Source of the DNA: Chitinophaga varians | Lineage (GTDB): Bacteria > Bacteroidota > Bacteroidia > Chitinophagales > Chitinophagaceae | Direction of reading: 5' to 3' | Length of the DNA stretch: 64,000 nt | NCBI RefSeq assembly: GCF_012641275.1 | Contig: NZ_JABAIA010000001.1 | Coordinates: forward strand, 372,001-436,000 | Part shown: positions 8,556 through 16,579 of the stretch, one piece after another | How positions within the stretch are numbered: the first letter of the stretch is position 1 | Layout: every line of letters starts with the position of its first letter | Notes under the pieces: generated by a model | Seen by the model: the letters and a program-made list of their open reading frames with translations, nothing else | Databases searched by the model: none | Told to the model about the DNA's origin: nothing | Made by a program: the position numbers and the translations under genes

Positions 8556-10061
8556 ATGGATTCGCTCAAAGTATTGTTCAGCACAATGGTATTTATCTAC
8601 GGCGCCTTCATTTTATTGATGTATGGCGTACTGGCCGTGCTCTCTTACCGGTCGATACAGCTGTTCCGGAAACACAACAGTTTCACCGATTTTAACCAGT
8701 TGCTGGAATCACCGCTGGCGCCGGGCATTTCGGTAATTGCGCCTGCTTTCAACGAAGGCCTGACCATCATTTCCAACGTACGGTCCTTACTAACGCTGAA
8801 CTATACACGCTTTGAAGTGATCATTATCAATGACGGCAGTACAGACGACACGCTGGAGAAACTGATACGGGAGTACGAACTAACCGAGATTGAATTTGCG
8901 TATCACGAGAGAATCAAAACACAGGCCGTGCGGCGTTTTTTCAAGTCGGTCAATATTGCCTATGATAAATTGCTGGTCATTGACAAAATAAATGGCAAAA
9001 GCAAGGCCGATGCCTCCAACGCCGGTATTAACGCCGCCTCCTTTAATTATTTTCTGTGCACCGATGTAGATTCTGTTTTAGAGAAAGATACCTTGTTACG
9101 CATGGTAAAACCTTTTATGACAGAAGAGCTGCGACAGATCAAAGAAGTAGGCGAACCCTGTCCCGAATGCGGACATGTGCATGTAAAAGAAGACAGTAAA
9201 CGGGTAATTGCCACCGGCGCTACCTTGCGTATTGCCAACTCCTGCGAGGTGGAAGCAGGCGAGATCCTTCGGGTGCGGCCGCCTGTAAACCCGCTGCCCC
9301 GCTTCCAGGAAATGGAGTATGTGCGGTCCTATGTGCTGGGGAAAGTAGGCTGGAGCATGATGAACAGCGTGCCCAATGTGTCCGGAGGCCTTGGCCTGTT
9401 TGACAAGGAAATAGCCATCAAGGCGGGCGGTTATGACAGCAAATCGTTTGCAGAAGATATGGACATCGTTACCCGGATGTCGGCCTATATGATGGACAAC
9501 CATCAGCAGTATGCCATCCGGTATATTCCTACTACCCAGTGCTGGACAGAGGGACCACCGAACATGGCTGTCTTTGGCCGGCAGCGCACCCGCTGGGGCC
9601 GCGGCCTTTCAGAGATCATGAACATGCACAGCCAGCTGATCTTCAACCCCCGTTATAAAAAGCTGGGCATGCTTGTATTGCCCTACAATCTCTTTTTTGA
9701 ATTTCTGGCCCCCATCATTGAGTGTGTGGGACTGATCGTATATCTCTACCTGATTTTCACCCACCAGGTATATTGGGTGTATGCCACCATCCTGTTGGTG
9801 TTCGCTTATCTGTATTCGGTGATGATCACTACACTGGCTATCTGCTGGGACCAACTGACTTACCGTTATTACCGCAGCTGGCGGGAGGTAATGGGCTTAG
9901 CCCTGATGGCTTATCTGGAGCCTTTTATCTATCATCCGCTTATTATGTTTTTTGCCCTGCGCGGGTACTGGTTTTTTCTTACCGGCAAAAAAACGCCCTG
10001 GGGCAATATGCAACGGCAAGGCTTCGGTCAACCAACAGCATCCCTTCCAAAATTTAAATGA
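8556..10061 (+). CDS. Processive family 2 glycosyltransferase (copy 2, with Cys/His insertion)
   Basis: A close paralogue of the preceding synthase with the same architecture: N-terminal membrane span, APAFNEG, NDGSTDD, CTDVDSVL, AEDMDIV, QRTRWGRGL and a C-terminal membrane bundle, ending with the shared GNMQRQGFG. It differs by an insertion between the catalytic TDVD and the shared KRVIATGATLRI strand that carries CPECGHVH (9159-9182), a possible small metal-binding loop absent from copy 1. The start is taken as ATG 8556; a GTG at 8550 is in frame. Copies with this degree of similarity may form a heteromeric synthase or make alternating units; this is inference. Confidence 0.88.
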   Translation: MDSLKVLFSTMVFIYGAFILLMYGVLAVLSYRSIQLFRKHNSFTDFNQLLESPLAPGISVIAPAFNEGLTIISNVRSLLTLNYTRFEVIIINDGSTDDTLEKLIREYELTEIEFAYHERIKTQAVRRFFKSVNIAYDKLLVIDKINGKSKADASNAGINAASFNYFLCTDVDSVLEKDTLLRMVKPFMTEELRQIKEVGEPCPECGHVHVKEDSKRVIATGATLRIANSCEVEAGEILRVRPPVNPLPRFQEMEYVRSYVLGKVGWSMMNSVPNVSGGLGLFDKEIAIKAGGYDSKSFAEDMDIVTRMSAYMMDNHQQYAIRYIPTTQCWTEGPPNMAVFGRQRTRWGRGLSEIMNMHSQLIFNPRYKKLGMLVLPYNLFFEFLAPIIECVGLIVYLYLIFTHQVYWVYATILLVFAYLYSVMITTLAICWDQLTYRYYRSWREVMGLALMAYLEPFIYHPLIMFFALRGYWFFLTGKKTPWGNMQRQGFGQPTASLPKFK

Positions 10062-10067
10062 TGTATT

Positions 10068-12926
10068 ATGACTGTCTTGAAATCCCTGATGTCTATGATG
10101 TTACTGTGCACAGCGCTGCAGCTGTCCGCACAGATCTTTCAGCATAAGGCCACGCCGGAAGAGCTGTATAAACAGGCCGTCCGGGAAGCCCGCCAACAGC
10201 ATTACGATAAAGCTATTGAGCTGTCACAGCAGGCGCTGTCCAGGCAGCCCGACTTTATTGACCAGCAGTTGCTTTTGGGAAAACTGTACCTGCAAACCAA
10301 ACAGTATGACAACGCTCGCAAATATATCCAACAGGTGCTGACGAAGAATCCCCGGTACCGCGATGCTTACAGCTATGCTATTAATATTGAACTGTCCACC
10401 GGGCATTATGATGAAGCGTTGCGCTACACCGAACAGGCGTTAACCTATTTCCCCGGCAGCAAGGAGCTGATGCTGAAAAAGCTCAGCATCCTGGACGCAC
10501 AGCATAAAGTGATGCAGGCTGACAACTACGCCGGATTGATGTTTACCAAATATCCAACAGATACGGTTATACGAAAAGCTTACATAGAACACCACCTGAT
10601 CAGTGGCCGCTATTATAAACAGACCGGCAATACCAATATGGCGCGTAAAAGTTTTGACAGAGCGCTGGAAGCAGACCCGTTGAATGATGAAGCCAAGGAA
10701 GGCGGCCTGGCCGCTGATTTGAAGGGCAGCCGGTATACCAGCGCGCTGGAGCAGGTCAACAGTGAATTATCTGTTAACCCCAACTCCTATAATCTGCTGA
10801 TGCGCAAACTGGGCATCCTGCAGGACATGCACGCCTATACCGAAGCATTGTCTGTATTACAGGAAATCATCCGCAAATATCCGGGCGACAGCAAGGCCCG
10901 TTCCATGGAGAATTCGCTGCGCATGGAAGCCGCACAGTACTATACTAACGCCGACCCCTACTCGTTGTACCAGTCAGTATATGAGCGGAGCCACAGTCGT
11001 GATGCGCTGGACAAACTGATCGGGCACAGCATGGCGCGTGGATCACGGCAGGAAGCTATGGACTGGATCAACCAGGGGCTTCGCAGCAGTCCCAATGACC
11101 ATCGTTTGCTGGCGTTAAAAACCGATATGCTGGAAGAAGACAAAAAATACAGCGCCGCCGCGGAGCTGGCCACCAGGTTGTACCAGCAGTCGCCTAATCC
11201 GCAGCTGAAAGAACGGCTGGTGGGGCTGCAGCTGAACAGCGGCCGCGACTACCTGGCCGATCAGCAGTACGAGCAGGCGCTCACAGCATTGGAGGCCGCC
11301 CGGAAACTGAGCCCCAATAATACCGCCGTACTTGACCTGCTGGCCAATACCTACCTGTCGCAAAAAGACAGCAGCGCAGCTTTGGACATCCTCAGCCAGG
11401 CATTAGCCTATGAACCGGACAACGAGCGGCTGAAGCTGAAGAAATCCAGTCTGCTGGCAGGCAGCGGCAGGCATGAAGAAGCCGCCGCCCTGATGGCCGA
11501 TCTGGCCACGCGCAATCCTGACGACCCTCGTTACAAAGCCAACCTGGCGGACATCCGCATGACCAATGCCAGGGCGCTGATGCAGTCAGAGGATTACGAT
11601 CCGGCCAAACAACAGCTGGAACAGGTGCTAGCCCTGGAACCAACCAATAAGGACGCGCTGAACTATATGATCAACCTGCAAAGCGCCACCGGTCATCTGA
11701 ACCGCGCGTTGCTGTATGCCAACAAGGCATTGGAGGCTTATCCTGATGACCGCGACCTGCTATTGAAAAAATCGTCCGTGTTGTATGACATGAAAGATTA
11801 TGCCGGTTCTTCCGTCATCACACAAAAGCTGATGGACAAATACCCTTATACCGTTAAATACAAAAATGCCTTTATGACCAGCCAGATGGCTGCCGGAAGG
11901 GCCTATCAGCAGCGCCAGCGGCACGACAGCGCACTCATAGCCTATAACAGCGTGCTGGCACTCAATCCAAAAGATACGCTGGCATTGTTGTATTGCATTA
12001 ATATCAACAATGAACAGCAGGATTATGATGTTGCGCTGACATATGCCGGAGAGGCGCTGCATTATTATCCCCGTCATGAAACGTTTCTGCTGAAACGGGC
12101 CAATACGCTCGAAAATAAAAAAGACTATGTAGCCGCCGCGCTGGCGATGGATTCCGTAGTACAGCTGGACCCCAGCACGCCCAACAGGGATTACCTGTAC
12201 ATGCTGGAAAGCAAGACCCTGAAAAATCAGTTTGCCTTGTACTATCTGAATTCTTCCTATGATTTTTCCAGTAACAAGTACAATATCGCCACAGTAGAAT
12301 ACCGGCGTTATTTCAAAAGAGGGTCCTACGCTTTCCGGGTGAACTATGCCGGAAGGCAGACCGGCAACGGGATACAGGGAGAAGCAGAATTGTATTATAC
12401 GCACCGGCCATCGTTGTATTCCTATGGACTACTGGCTTATTCCAATTACGATGTGTTTCCGAAAGTGCGGGCAGCCTATTCTATTTTCAAGACTTTTCAC
12501 AACCAGATAGAAGTGGAACTGGGAGCACGTTACCTGAACCTTGACAGTTCCAACAGTTTCACCGGGGTGACCTCTGTAGCGCGGCCTTTCGGCGATTTCT
12601 GGGTGAATTTGCGGGCGTATTTTATCAGCGAGTCTTCCGACTTTTATACCGCCTTTAATCTGACCACGCGATATTATATGAACAACCACCAGGATTTTGT
12701 GACGTTGATAGCGGGTATTGGTACTTCTCCTGATGACCGTAGCCGGTTGATCCGGTTCCCTGAGCTTTCGGGCCTGCTGACGCACAGCGTAGGCACCGGT
12801 TATCAGAAGGTGATCCGGTACCGTACCACCGTGGGACTTTTCGGTACGTGGATCAATCAGAAGATCACCAATACCGATTATCAGAACCAGTATGATATCT
12901 ACCTGGTGTTTCAGCGGAAGTTTTAG
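10068..12926 (+). CDS. TPR-repeat secretion protein with C-terminal YaiO-like outer membrane barrel
   Basis: A 952-residue exported protein: signal peptide (about residues 1-22, ending in LQLSAQ), a long array of TPR-like helical pairs (about 30-730; for example YDKAIELSQQALSRQPDFID), and a C-terminal domain of about 220 residues rich in alternating aromatic strands that ends in QRKF, as expected for an outer membrane beta-barrel of the YaiO type. A periplasmic TPR superhelix plus a barrel is the layout of the BcsC, PgaA and AlgK/AlgE export modules for synthase-dependent polysaccharides. As the last gene of the operon, 6 bases after GT2 copy 2, it probably guides the glycan through the periplasm and outer membrane. 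No clear terminator follows. Confidence 0.8.
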   Translation: MTVLKSLMSMMLLCTALQLSAQIFQHKATPEELYKQAVREARQQHYDKAIELSQQALSRQPDFIDQQLLLGKLYLQTKQYDNARKYIQQVLTKNPRYRDAYSYAINIELSTGHYDEALRYTEQALTYFPGSKELMLKKLSILDAQHKVMQADNYAGLMFTKYPTDTVIRKAYIEHHLISGRYYKQTGNTNMARKSFDRALEADPLNDEAKEGGLAADLKGSRYTSALEQVNSELSVNPNSYNLLMRKLGILQDMHAYTEALSVLQEIIRKYPGDSKARSMENSLRMEAAQYYTNADPYSLYQSVYERSHSRDALDKLIGHSMARGSRQEAMDWINQGLRSSPNDHRLLALKTDMLEEDKKYSAAAELATRLYQQSPNPQLKERLVGLQLNSGRDYLADQQYEQALTALEAARKLSPNNTAVLDLLANTYLSQKDSSAALDILSQALAYEPDNERLKLKKSSLLAGSGRHEEAAALMADLATRNPDDPRYKANLADIRMTNARALMQSEDYDPAKQQLEQVLALEPTNKDALNYMINLQSATGHLNRALLYANKALEAYPDDRDLLLKKSSVLYDMKDYAGSSVITQKLMDKYPYTVKYKNAFMTSQMAAGRAYQQRQRHDSALIAYNSVLALNPKDTLALLYCININNEQQDYDVALTYAGEALHYYPRHETFLLKRANTLENKKDYVAAALAMDSVVQLDPSTPNRDYLYMLESKTLKNQFALYYLNSSYDFSSNKYNIATVEYRRYFKRGSYAFRVNYAGRQTGNGIQGEAELYYTHRPSLYSYGLLAYSNYDVFPKVRAAYSIFKTFHNQIEVELGARYLNLDSSNSFTGVTSVARPFGDFWVNLRAYFISESSDFYTAFNLTTRYYMNNHQDFVTLIAGIGTSPDDRSRLIRFPELSGLLTHSVGTGYQKVIRYRTTVGLFGTWINQKITNTDYQNQYDIYLVFQRKF

Positions 12927-13084
12927 AGCTGTCCCATTACCTGAAATAGTTAATGACTTGCGCCTACCCCGGGAAATGCTAAGGGAAGCATGCCTGTCTA
13001 TCTCCCTACATACAAAAGTAAAATATGTAGGAAGCTCATTTAAAATAGCTTACTGCCATCCAGAAAAAATTTCTGACTATTAAT

Positions 13085-13114
13085 TTGGAAACTAAACACC
13101 GTTCAGTATATTTG
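13085..13114 (+). promoter_or_regulatory. Bacteroidota-type promoter of the tetR gene (TTG-N19-TATATTTG)
   Basis: A TTG at 13085-13087 and TATATTTG at 13107-13114 are separated by 19 bases, matching the Bacteroidota -33/-7 pattern (TTG, TAnnTTTG). The operator copy at 13093-13110 fills the spacer and overlaps the -7 box, so repressor binding here would block sigma factor access. Confidence 0.7.
13093..13110 (+). promoter_or_regulatory. TetR operator copy 1
   Basis: TAAACACCGTTCAGTATA. The same 18 bases recur with one change at 13923-13940 and with two changes at 13989-14006, in front of the efflux operon. The motif is an imperfect dyad (ACAC...GTAT around GTTC). Its place between the -33 and -7 boxes of the tetR promoter suggests autorepression. 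Confidence 0.75.
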
Positions 13115-13132
13115 CAGCGTAAACATTCTCAC

Positions 13133-13747
13133 ATGGGCATTGCAGAAAGAAAAGAGCGTGAGCGGGCAGATATGCGCAGGCGCATTGTGGACGCAGCGAT
13201 CAAGATGTTTGTGGAAGAGGGTTACGAGAAAGTATCTATCCGAAACATAGCAGACAGGATAGAATACAGCCCTGCCACTATTTACCTGTATTACAAAGAC
13301 AAAGACGAGCTGTTATACGACGTGCAGAAGGAAGCTTTTGGCACGCTGTCGGAGCATTTTGCGCGTGACCTTACCGCGGCAGACCCGCTGGAGCGGCTGG
13401 AACAGCTGGCATGGGCCTATGTTGGTTTTTACCGGCAAAACCCGGAGCTATATGATTTGATGTTTATCATCAAAGCGCCCATGAATGCAGAGCATGAAAA
13501 AGAGAAATGGGAGAACGGCGATCCTGCATATGACGCGTTGTATAACCTGGTAGCGGAATGTATCGAGAAGAAAAAAATACGCTTCAAAGACCCGACCGTC
13601 GCTGCGATGTCTATCTGGGCCTTTGCGCACGGCCTGATCAGCCTGGACCTTCGTTCACGGCTGAAGGTATGTAAGTTGCCCGATAAAACGCTGAACGTAA
13701 GTATTGATGATTCCATCAGGGAATACCTGGACGTAATAAAGTATTGA
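13133..13747 (+). CDS. TetR/AcrR family repressor of the adjacent RND efflux operon
   Basis: About 204 residues from the ATG at 13133; the ORF extends upstream to 13085, but that would include the promoter and operator. The N-terminal helix-turn-helix is typical: RRRIVDAAIKMFVEEGYEKV, then SIRNIADRIEYSPATIYLYY. The C-terminal ligand-binding domain follows, with YVGFYRQNPELYDLMF. TetR proteins repress efflux genes until an effector binds. Target assignment rests on the operator copies shared by its own promoter and the efflux leader. A terminator hairpin at 13890-13909 separates it from the efflux genes, so both are probably separate transcripts under one repressor. The inducer is unknown. Confidence 0.92.
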   Translation: MGIAERKERERADMRRRIVDAAIKMFVEEGYEKVSIRNIADRIEYSPATIYLYYKDKDELLYDVQKEAFGTLSEHFARDLTAADPLERLEQLAWAYVGFYRQNPELYDLMFIIKAPMNAEHEKEKWENGDPAYDALYNLVAECIEKKKIRFKDPTVAAMSIWAFAHGLISLDLRSRLKVCKLPDKTLNVSIDDSIREYLDVIKY

Positions 13748-13889
13748 GGAAGTAAAACAGGCGTGTTGTTGGTGAAGTGATGAATTCAGGTAAGAATATC
13801 CCGATGATGAAGAAGGAAAAAGATCCGGACTGATAACGGCGAAAAACGAAACTGCAAAAAAAACATACTACGCTGCTGACAGCAGCAGT

Positions 13890-13909
13890 AAAGGCCCACA
13901 GGCCTTTTT
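13890..13909 (+). terminator. Intrinsic terminator after tetR
   Basis: AAAGGCC (13890-13896) and GGCCTTT (13901-13907) form a perfect 7-bp stem with a CACA loop, running into a T5 tract. It ends the tetR transcript before the efflux operator region. Confidence 0.7.
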
Positions 13910-13922
13910 AAAGCATCAGCAT

Positions 13923-13940
13923 TAAACACTGTTCAGTATA
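13923..13940 (+). promoter_or_regulatory. TetR operator copy 2, upstream of the efflux operon
   Basis: TAAACACTGTTCAGTATA differs from copy 1 by a single base. It lies about 65 bases before the efflux start codon. It supports control of the TolC/adaptor/RND operon by the adjacent TetR protein. Confidence 0.72.
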
Positions 13941-13957
13941 TAAACATTGACAATAGC

Positions 13958-13979
13958 AGCCCTTCGGGCTTATTTTTTT
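13958..13979 (+). promoter_or_regulatory. Hairpin plus T-run in the efflux leader, possible attenuator
   Basis: AGCCC (13958-13962) pairs with GGGCT (13966-13970) around a TTC loop, followed by TATTTTTTT. The structure looks like a short intrinsic terminator but sits between operator copies 2 and 3, just before the efflux start. It could be the real terminator of an upstream transcript, an attenuator in the efflux leader, or the T-run could be part of a -7 element. Confidence 0.4.
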
Positions 13980-13988
13980 CAAGATAAA

Positions 13989-14006
13989 TAAACACCGTTC
14001 ATTATG
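13989..14006 (+). promoter_or_regulatory. TetR operator copy 3, overlapping the efflux start codon
   Basis: TAAACACCGTTCATTATG matches copy 1 except at two positions, and its last three bases are the ATG at 14004. A site this close to the start would act as a roadblock or cover the transcription start. Confidence 0.6.
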
Positions 14007-15509
14007 TCAACAATCATCACAAAAGGAGCAATGTTAATACCGTTGCTGGTCGCGGGATGTAGTGTGATGGCTCAATATGCGGGGAAAGGAATTTCTCCTC
14101 AAAACGCCCTGGTAGCAGCCCCCGGTATGTCGTACCCGGCTGCCGACGGCGTGGCAGTTCTCCCGGCAAAGCCCGGCCATGACAGCAGCAGTGCCCATAC
14201 TGACCATGCCGCCGGTATTCTCGACGAATATATCCGGGAGGCATTCAGCAACAACAAAGGCCTCAAAGACCAGCGTTTTCAGCTCGACAAATCACTGGCA
14301 GCCCTGCAGGAGGCCAAAAGCCTCTTTGGACCCAACATAACGTTTATGGGCAACTACACCAAAGCCGGCGGCGGCCGTACTATCGATATGCCTATCGGCG
14401 ACCTGCTGAACCCCGTGTATGCAAGCCTGAACCAGTTGACCAACAGTCATCAGTTTCCACAGGTAGACAACGTGTCCGTATTGCTGAACCCTGACAACTT
14501 CTATGATGCCAAATTCAGGACCAGTCTTCCGTTGATCAATGCCGAGATCTACTACAACCAGAAGATCAAAAAGGAAGAACTGACCCGGCAACAGGCGGCA
14601 GTCAACGTATACAAACGGCAATTGGTACAAGACATCAAAACCGCCTACTTCCAGTATTATCAGGCATCCCAGGTAGTGGCCATTTACCGCAATGCCCTAT
14701 CGCTGATACAGGAAAGCATCCGTATCAATGAAAGCATGGTACGTAACGGTGTCCGTAACAATACCGCCCTATACCGCTCCCAGACCGAAAAGGAAAAAAC
14801 AGATGCGGCCATCAGCAAGGCGCTTAATGAACAACAGAATGCGCAGGCATATTTCAACTTCCTGCTGAACCGCGACCTGAACCGGGACATCGCGCTGGAC
14901 AGCAGCCTGCTGGTCAACCCACCTGCTCCCCTCGCCGGCAGCAATAATATCAGCGGAAGAGAAGAGCTGCAGCAATACAAAAGCGCCGCTACCGCGTACC
15001 GCCTAAACGAAAAATTGCAGAAAGCCTATATCATCCCGCGCCTGAGCACCTTCCTTGATCTCGGATCACAGTCTACCGCCTTCCGTTTTGATGACAAGTC
15101 CCGCTACTATCTCTTTGGTGTAAACCTTGAATGGACCCTGTTTGGCTCTCATAAGTACAAATACCGCATTAAGCAGGCCACGCTGGACATACAGGCCATT
15201 GAGAACGCCACCGCACAAACGACAGACGCATTGCAGTTACAGCTATACCAGGCCGGTAATAACTATCGCACTGCTCTGCGTAACCTGACCACCGCAGAAA
15301 GCCAGTTGTCTTTCGCACAGCGTTACTACCGCGATCAGCTGAAAGTATACAAGGAAGGGCAATTGCTCTACATAGAACTGGTAGATGCGCAAAACCAGCT
15401 CACACAGGCACAGCTACAGATGGCAGTATCACAGGCCGCCGTACAAACGGCATACGCCGGTGTAGAACGTGCACAAGCCTCTTACAATATCGAATCCGTT
15501 CAACCATAA
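14004..15509 (+). CDS. TolC-family outer membrane efflux protein
   Basis: A 501-residue outer membrane factor with two OEP-type halves of long amphipathic helices separated by strand segments. Signs are the many Gln/Ala/Asn-rich heptads, LDEYIREAFSNNKGLKDQRF in the first half and LVDAQNQLTQAQLQMAVSQA near the end. It forms the trimeric exit duct of a tripartite pump. The N-terminus from ATG 14004 gives a short signal sequence with either a lipobox-like LVAGC or a cleavage at VMAQ; a second ATG at 14031 has AAAAGGAG only two bases upstream. First gene of the operon with the adaptor (10 bases downstream) and RND pump, preceded by TetR operator copies. Confidence 0.92.
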   Translation: MSTIITKGAMLIPLLVAGCSVMAQYAGKGISPQNALVAAPGMSYPAADGVAVLPAKPGHDSSSAHTDHAAGILDEYIREAFSNNKGLKDQRFQLDKSLAALQEAKSLFGPNITFMGNYTKAGGGRTIDMPIGDLLNPVYASLNQLTNSHQFPQVDNVSVLLNPDNFYDAKFRTSLPLINAEIYYNQKIKKEELTRQQAAVNVYKRQLVQDIKTAYFQYYQASQVVAIYRNALSLIQESIRINESMVRNGVRNNTALYRSQTEKEKTDAAISKALNEQQNAQAYFNFLLNRDLNRDIALDSSLLVNPPAPLAGSNNISGREELQQYKSAATAYRLNEKLQKAYIIPRLSTFLDLGSQSTAFRFDDKSRYYLFGVNLEWTLFGSHKYKYRIKQATLDIQAIENATAQTTDALQLQLYQAGNNYRTALRNLTTAESQLSFAQRYYRDQLKVYKEGQLLYIELVDAQNQLTQAQLQMAVSQAAVQTAYAGVERAQASYNIESVQP

Positions 15510-15519
15510 AAATTCTTTC

Positions 15520-16569
15520 ATGAAAAATACTTTTCTCCTGCTTCCGCTCTCCTTGCTGTTTTTTGCCTGCGGCGACAAAAAGACCGCGGCCAATAATGCA
15601 GACAGCACCGATGTGATACCGGTAAAAGTGATACCGCTGGAAAAAAACGGCAGCGCTGTATCCATCCATGCCTCCGGGCAGTTCACCACCGACGATGAAG
15701 TGAACCTCTCTTTCAAAACCAATGGCATCATCCATACTATCCTTGTGAAAGAAGGCGATGCCGTTCGCAGCGGACAGTTGCTGGCTACGCTGAACATGAC
15801 CGAGATAGATGCACAGGTGCAACAGGCGCAGCTGGGATTTGAAAAAGCGCAACGCGACTATCAGCGTACGCTTAACCTGCACAATGACAGCGTGGCCACG
15901 CTGGAACAGCTGCAGAACAGCAAGACCGCGCTGGACATGGCCCGGCAGCAACTCAGCTCCACGCAGTTCAACAAAAGCTATTCCGCCATCCGCGCCACCC
16001 AGGACGGCTATGTGCTCCGCAAACTCGCCAACCCCGGCCAGTTTGTTTCAGCCGGCACCGCTGTCCTACAAATCAACGGCGCCCGCAGCGCCCACTGGCT
16101 GCTTCGTATAGGCGTCACTGACAGAGAGTGGGCACAAGTCAGCACCGGCGACAAAGCCACCGTTGAAACCCCTTCCCTGCCAGGTGAAACATTTACCGGC
16201 AGCGTAACACGCAAATCAGAAGGCATTGACGCCGCCAGCGGCACCTTCGTGATAGACGTACAACTCAGCGGCAGCAAGCCCGCCGCCATTGCCACCGGTA
16301 TGTTCGGCAGGTGCCACATCACCACGGGCGGCACTGGCGGCGGCACTGCCTGGAGCATTCCTTATGCAGCCCTGCTCGATGGCAACGGCAACAGCGGTTA
16401 TGTGTTTGTGACCAATGACAACAAAACCGCCCACCGCATCCCCGTCACCATCGCCGGCATGGAAAAAGACCAGGTGCTCATCAGCCAGGGCATGGAACAG
16501 GCCCGGTCCCTGATCATCTCCGGCAGCGCCTATCTGAAAGACGAATCCCGTATCCGTATCATCCAATAA
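15520..16569 (+). CDS. RND efflux periplasmic adaptor lipoprotein (membrane fusion protein)
   Basis: About 349 residues. The start at 15520 gives a lipoprotein signal (MKNTFLLLPLSLLFFACG, Cys as lipidation site). Family features follow: a lipoyl-like half motif (GIIHTILVKEGDAVRSGQLL), a helical hairpin (QVQQAQLGFEKAQRDYQRTL), the second lipoyl half (TQDGYVLRKLANPGQFVSAG), then beta-barrel and membrane-proximal domains. It bridges the RND pump in the inner membrane to the TolC-like duct. It begins 10 bases after the TolC gene and ends 10 bases before the pump gene. The region before 15520 in the longer ORF overlaps the TolC gene and is not needed. Confidence 0.93.
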   Translation: MKNTFLLLPLSLLFFACGDKKTAANNADSTDVIPVKVIPLEKNGSAVSIHASGQFTTDDEVNLSFKTNGIIHTILVKEGDAVRSGQLLATLNMTEIDAQVQQAQLGFEKAQRDYQRTLNLHNDSVATLEQLQNSKTALDMARQQLSSTQFNKSYSAIRATQDGYVLRKLANPGQFVSAGTAVLQINGARSAHWLLRIGVTDREWAQVSTGDKATVETPSLPGETFTGSVTRKSEGIDAASGTFVIDVQLSGSKPAAIATGMFGRCHITTGGTGGGTAWSIPYAALLDGNGNSGYVFVTNDNKTAHRIPVTIAGMEKDQVLISQGMEQARSLIISGSAYLKDESRIRIIQ

Positions 16570-16579
16570 CACTACTGCC

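Noticed and set aside
13031..13050. AAGCT...AGCTT inverted repeat after the glycan operon as a terminator
   Set aside because: Short five-base arms, AT-rich loop and no T-run; I do not consider it a terminator.
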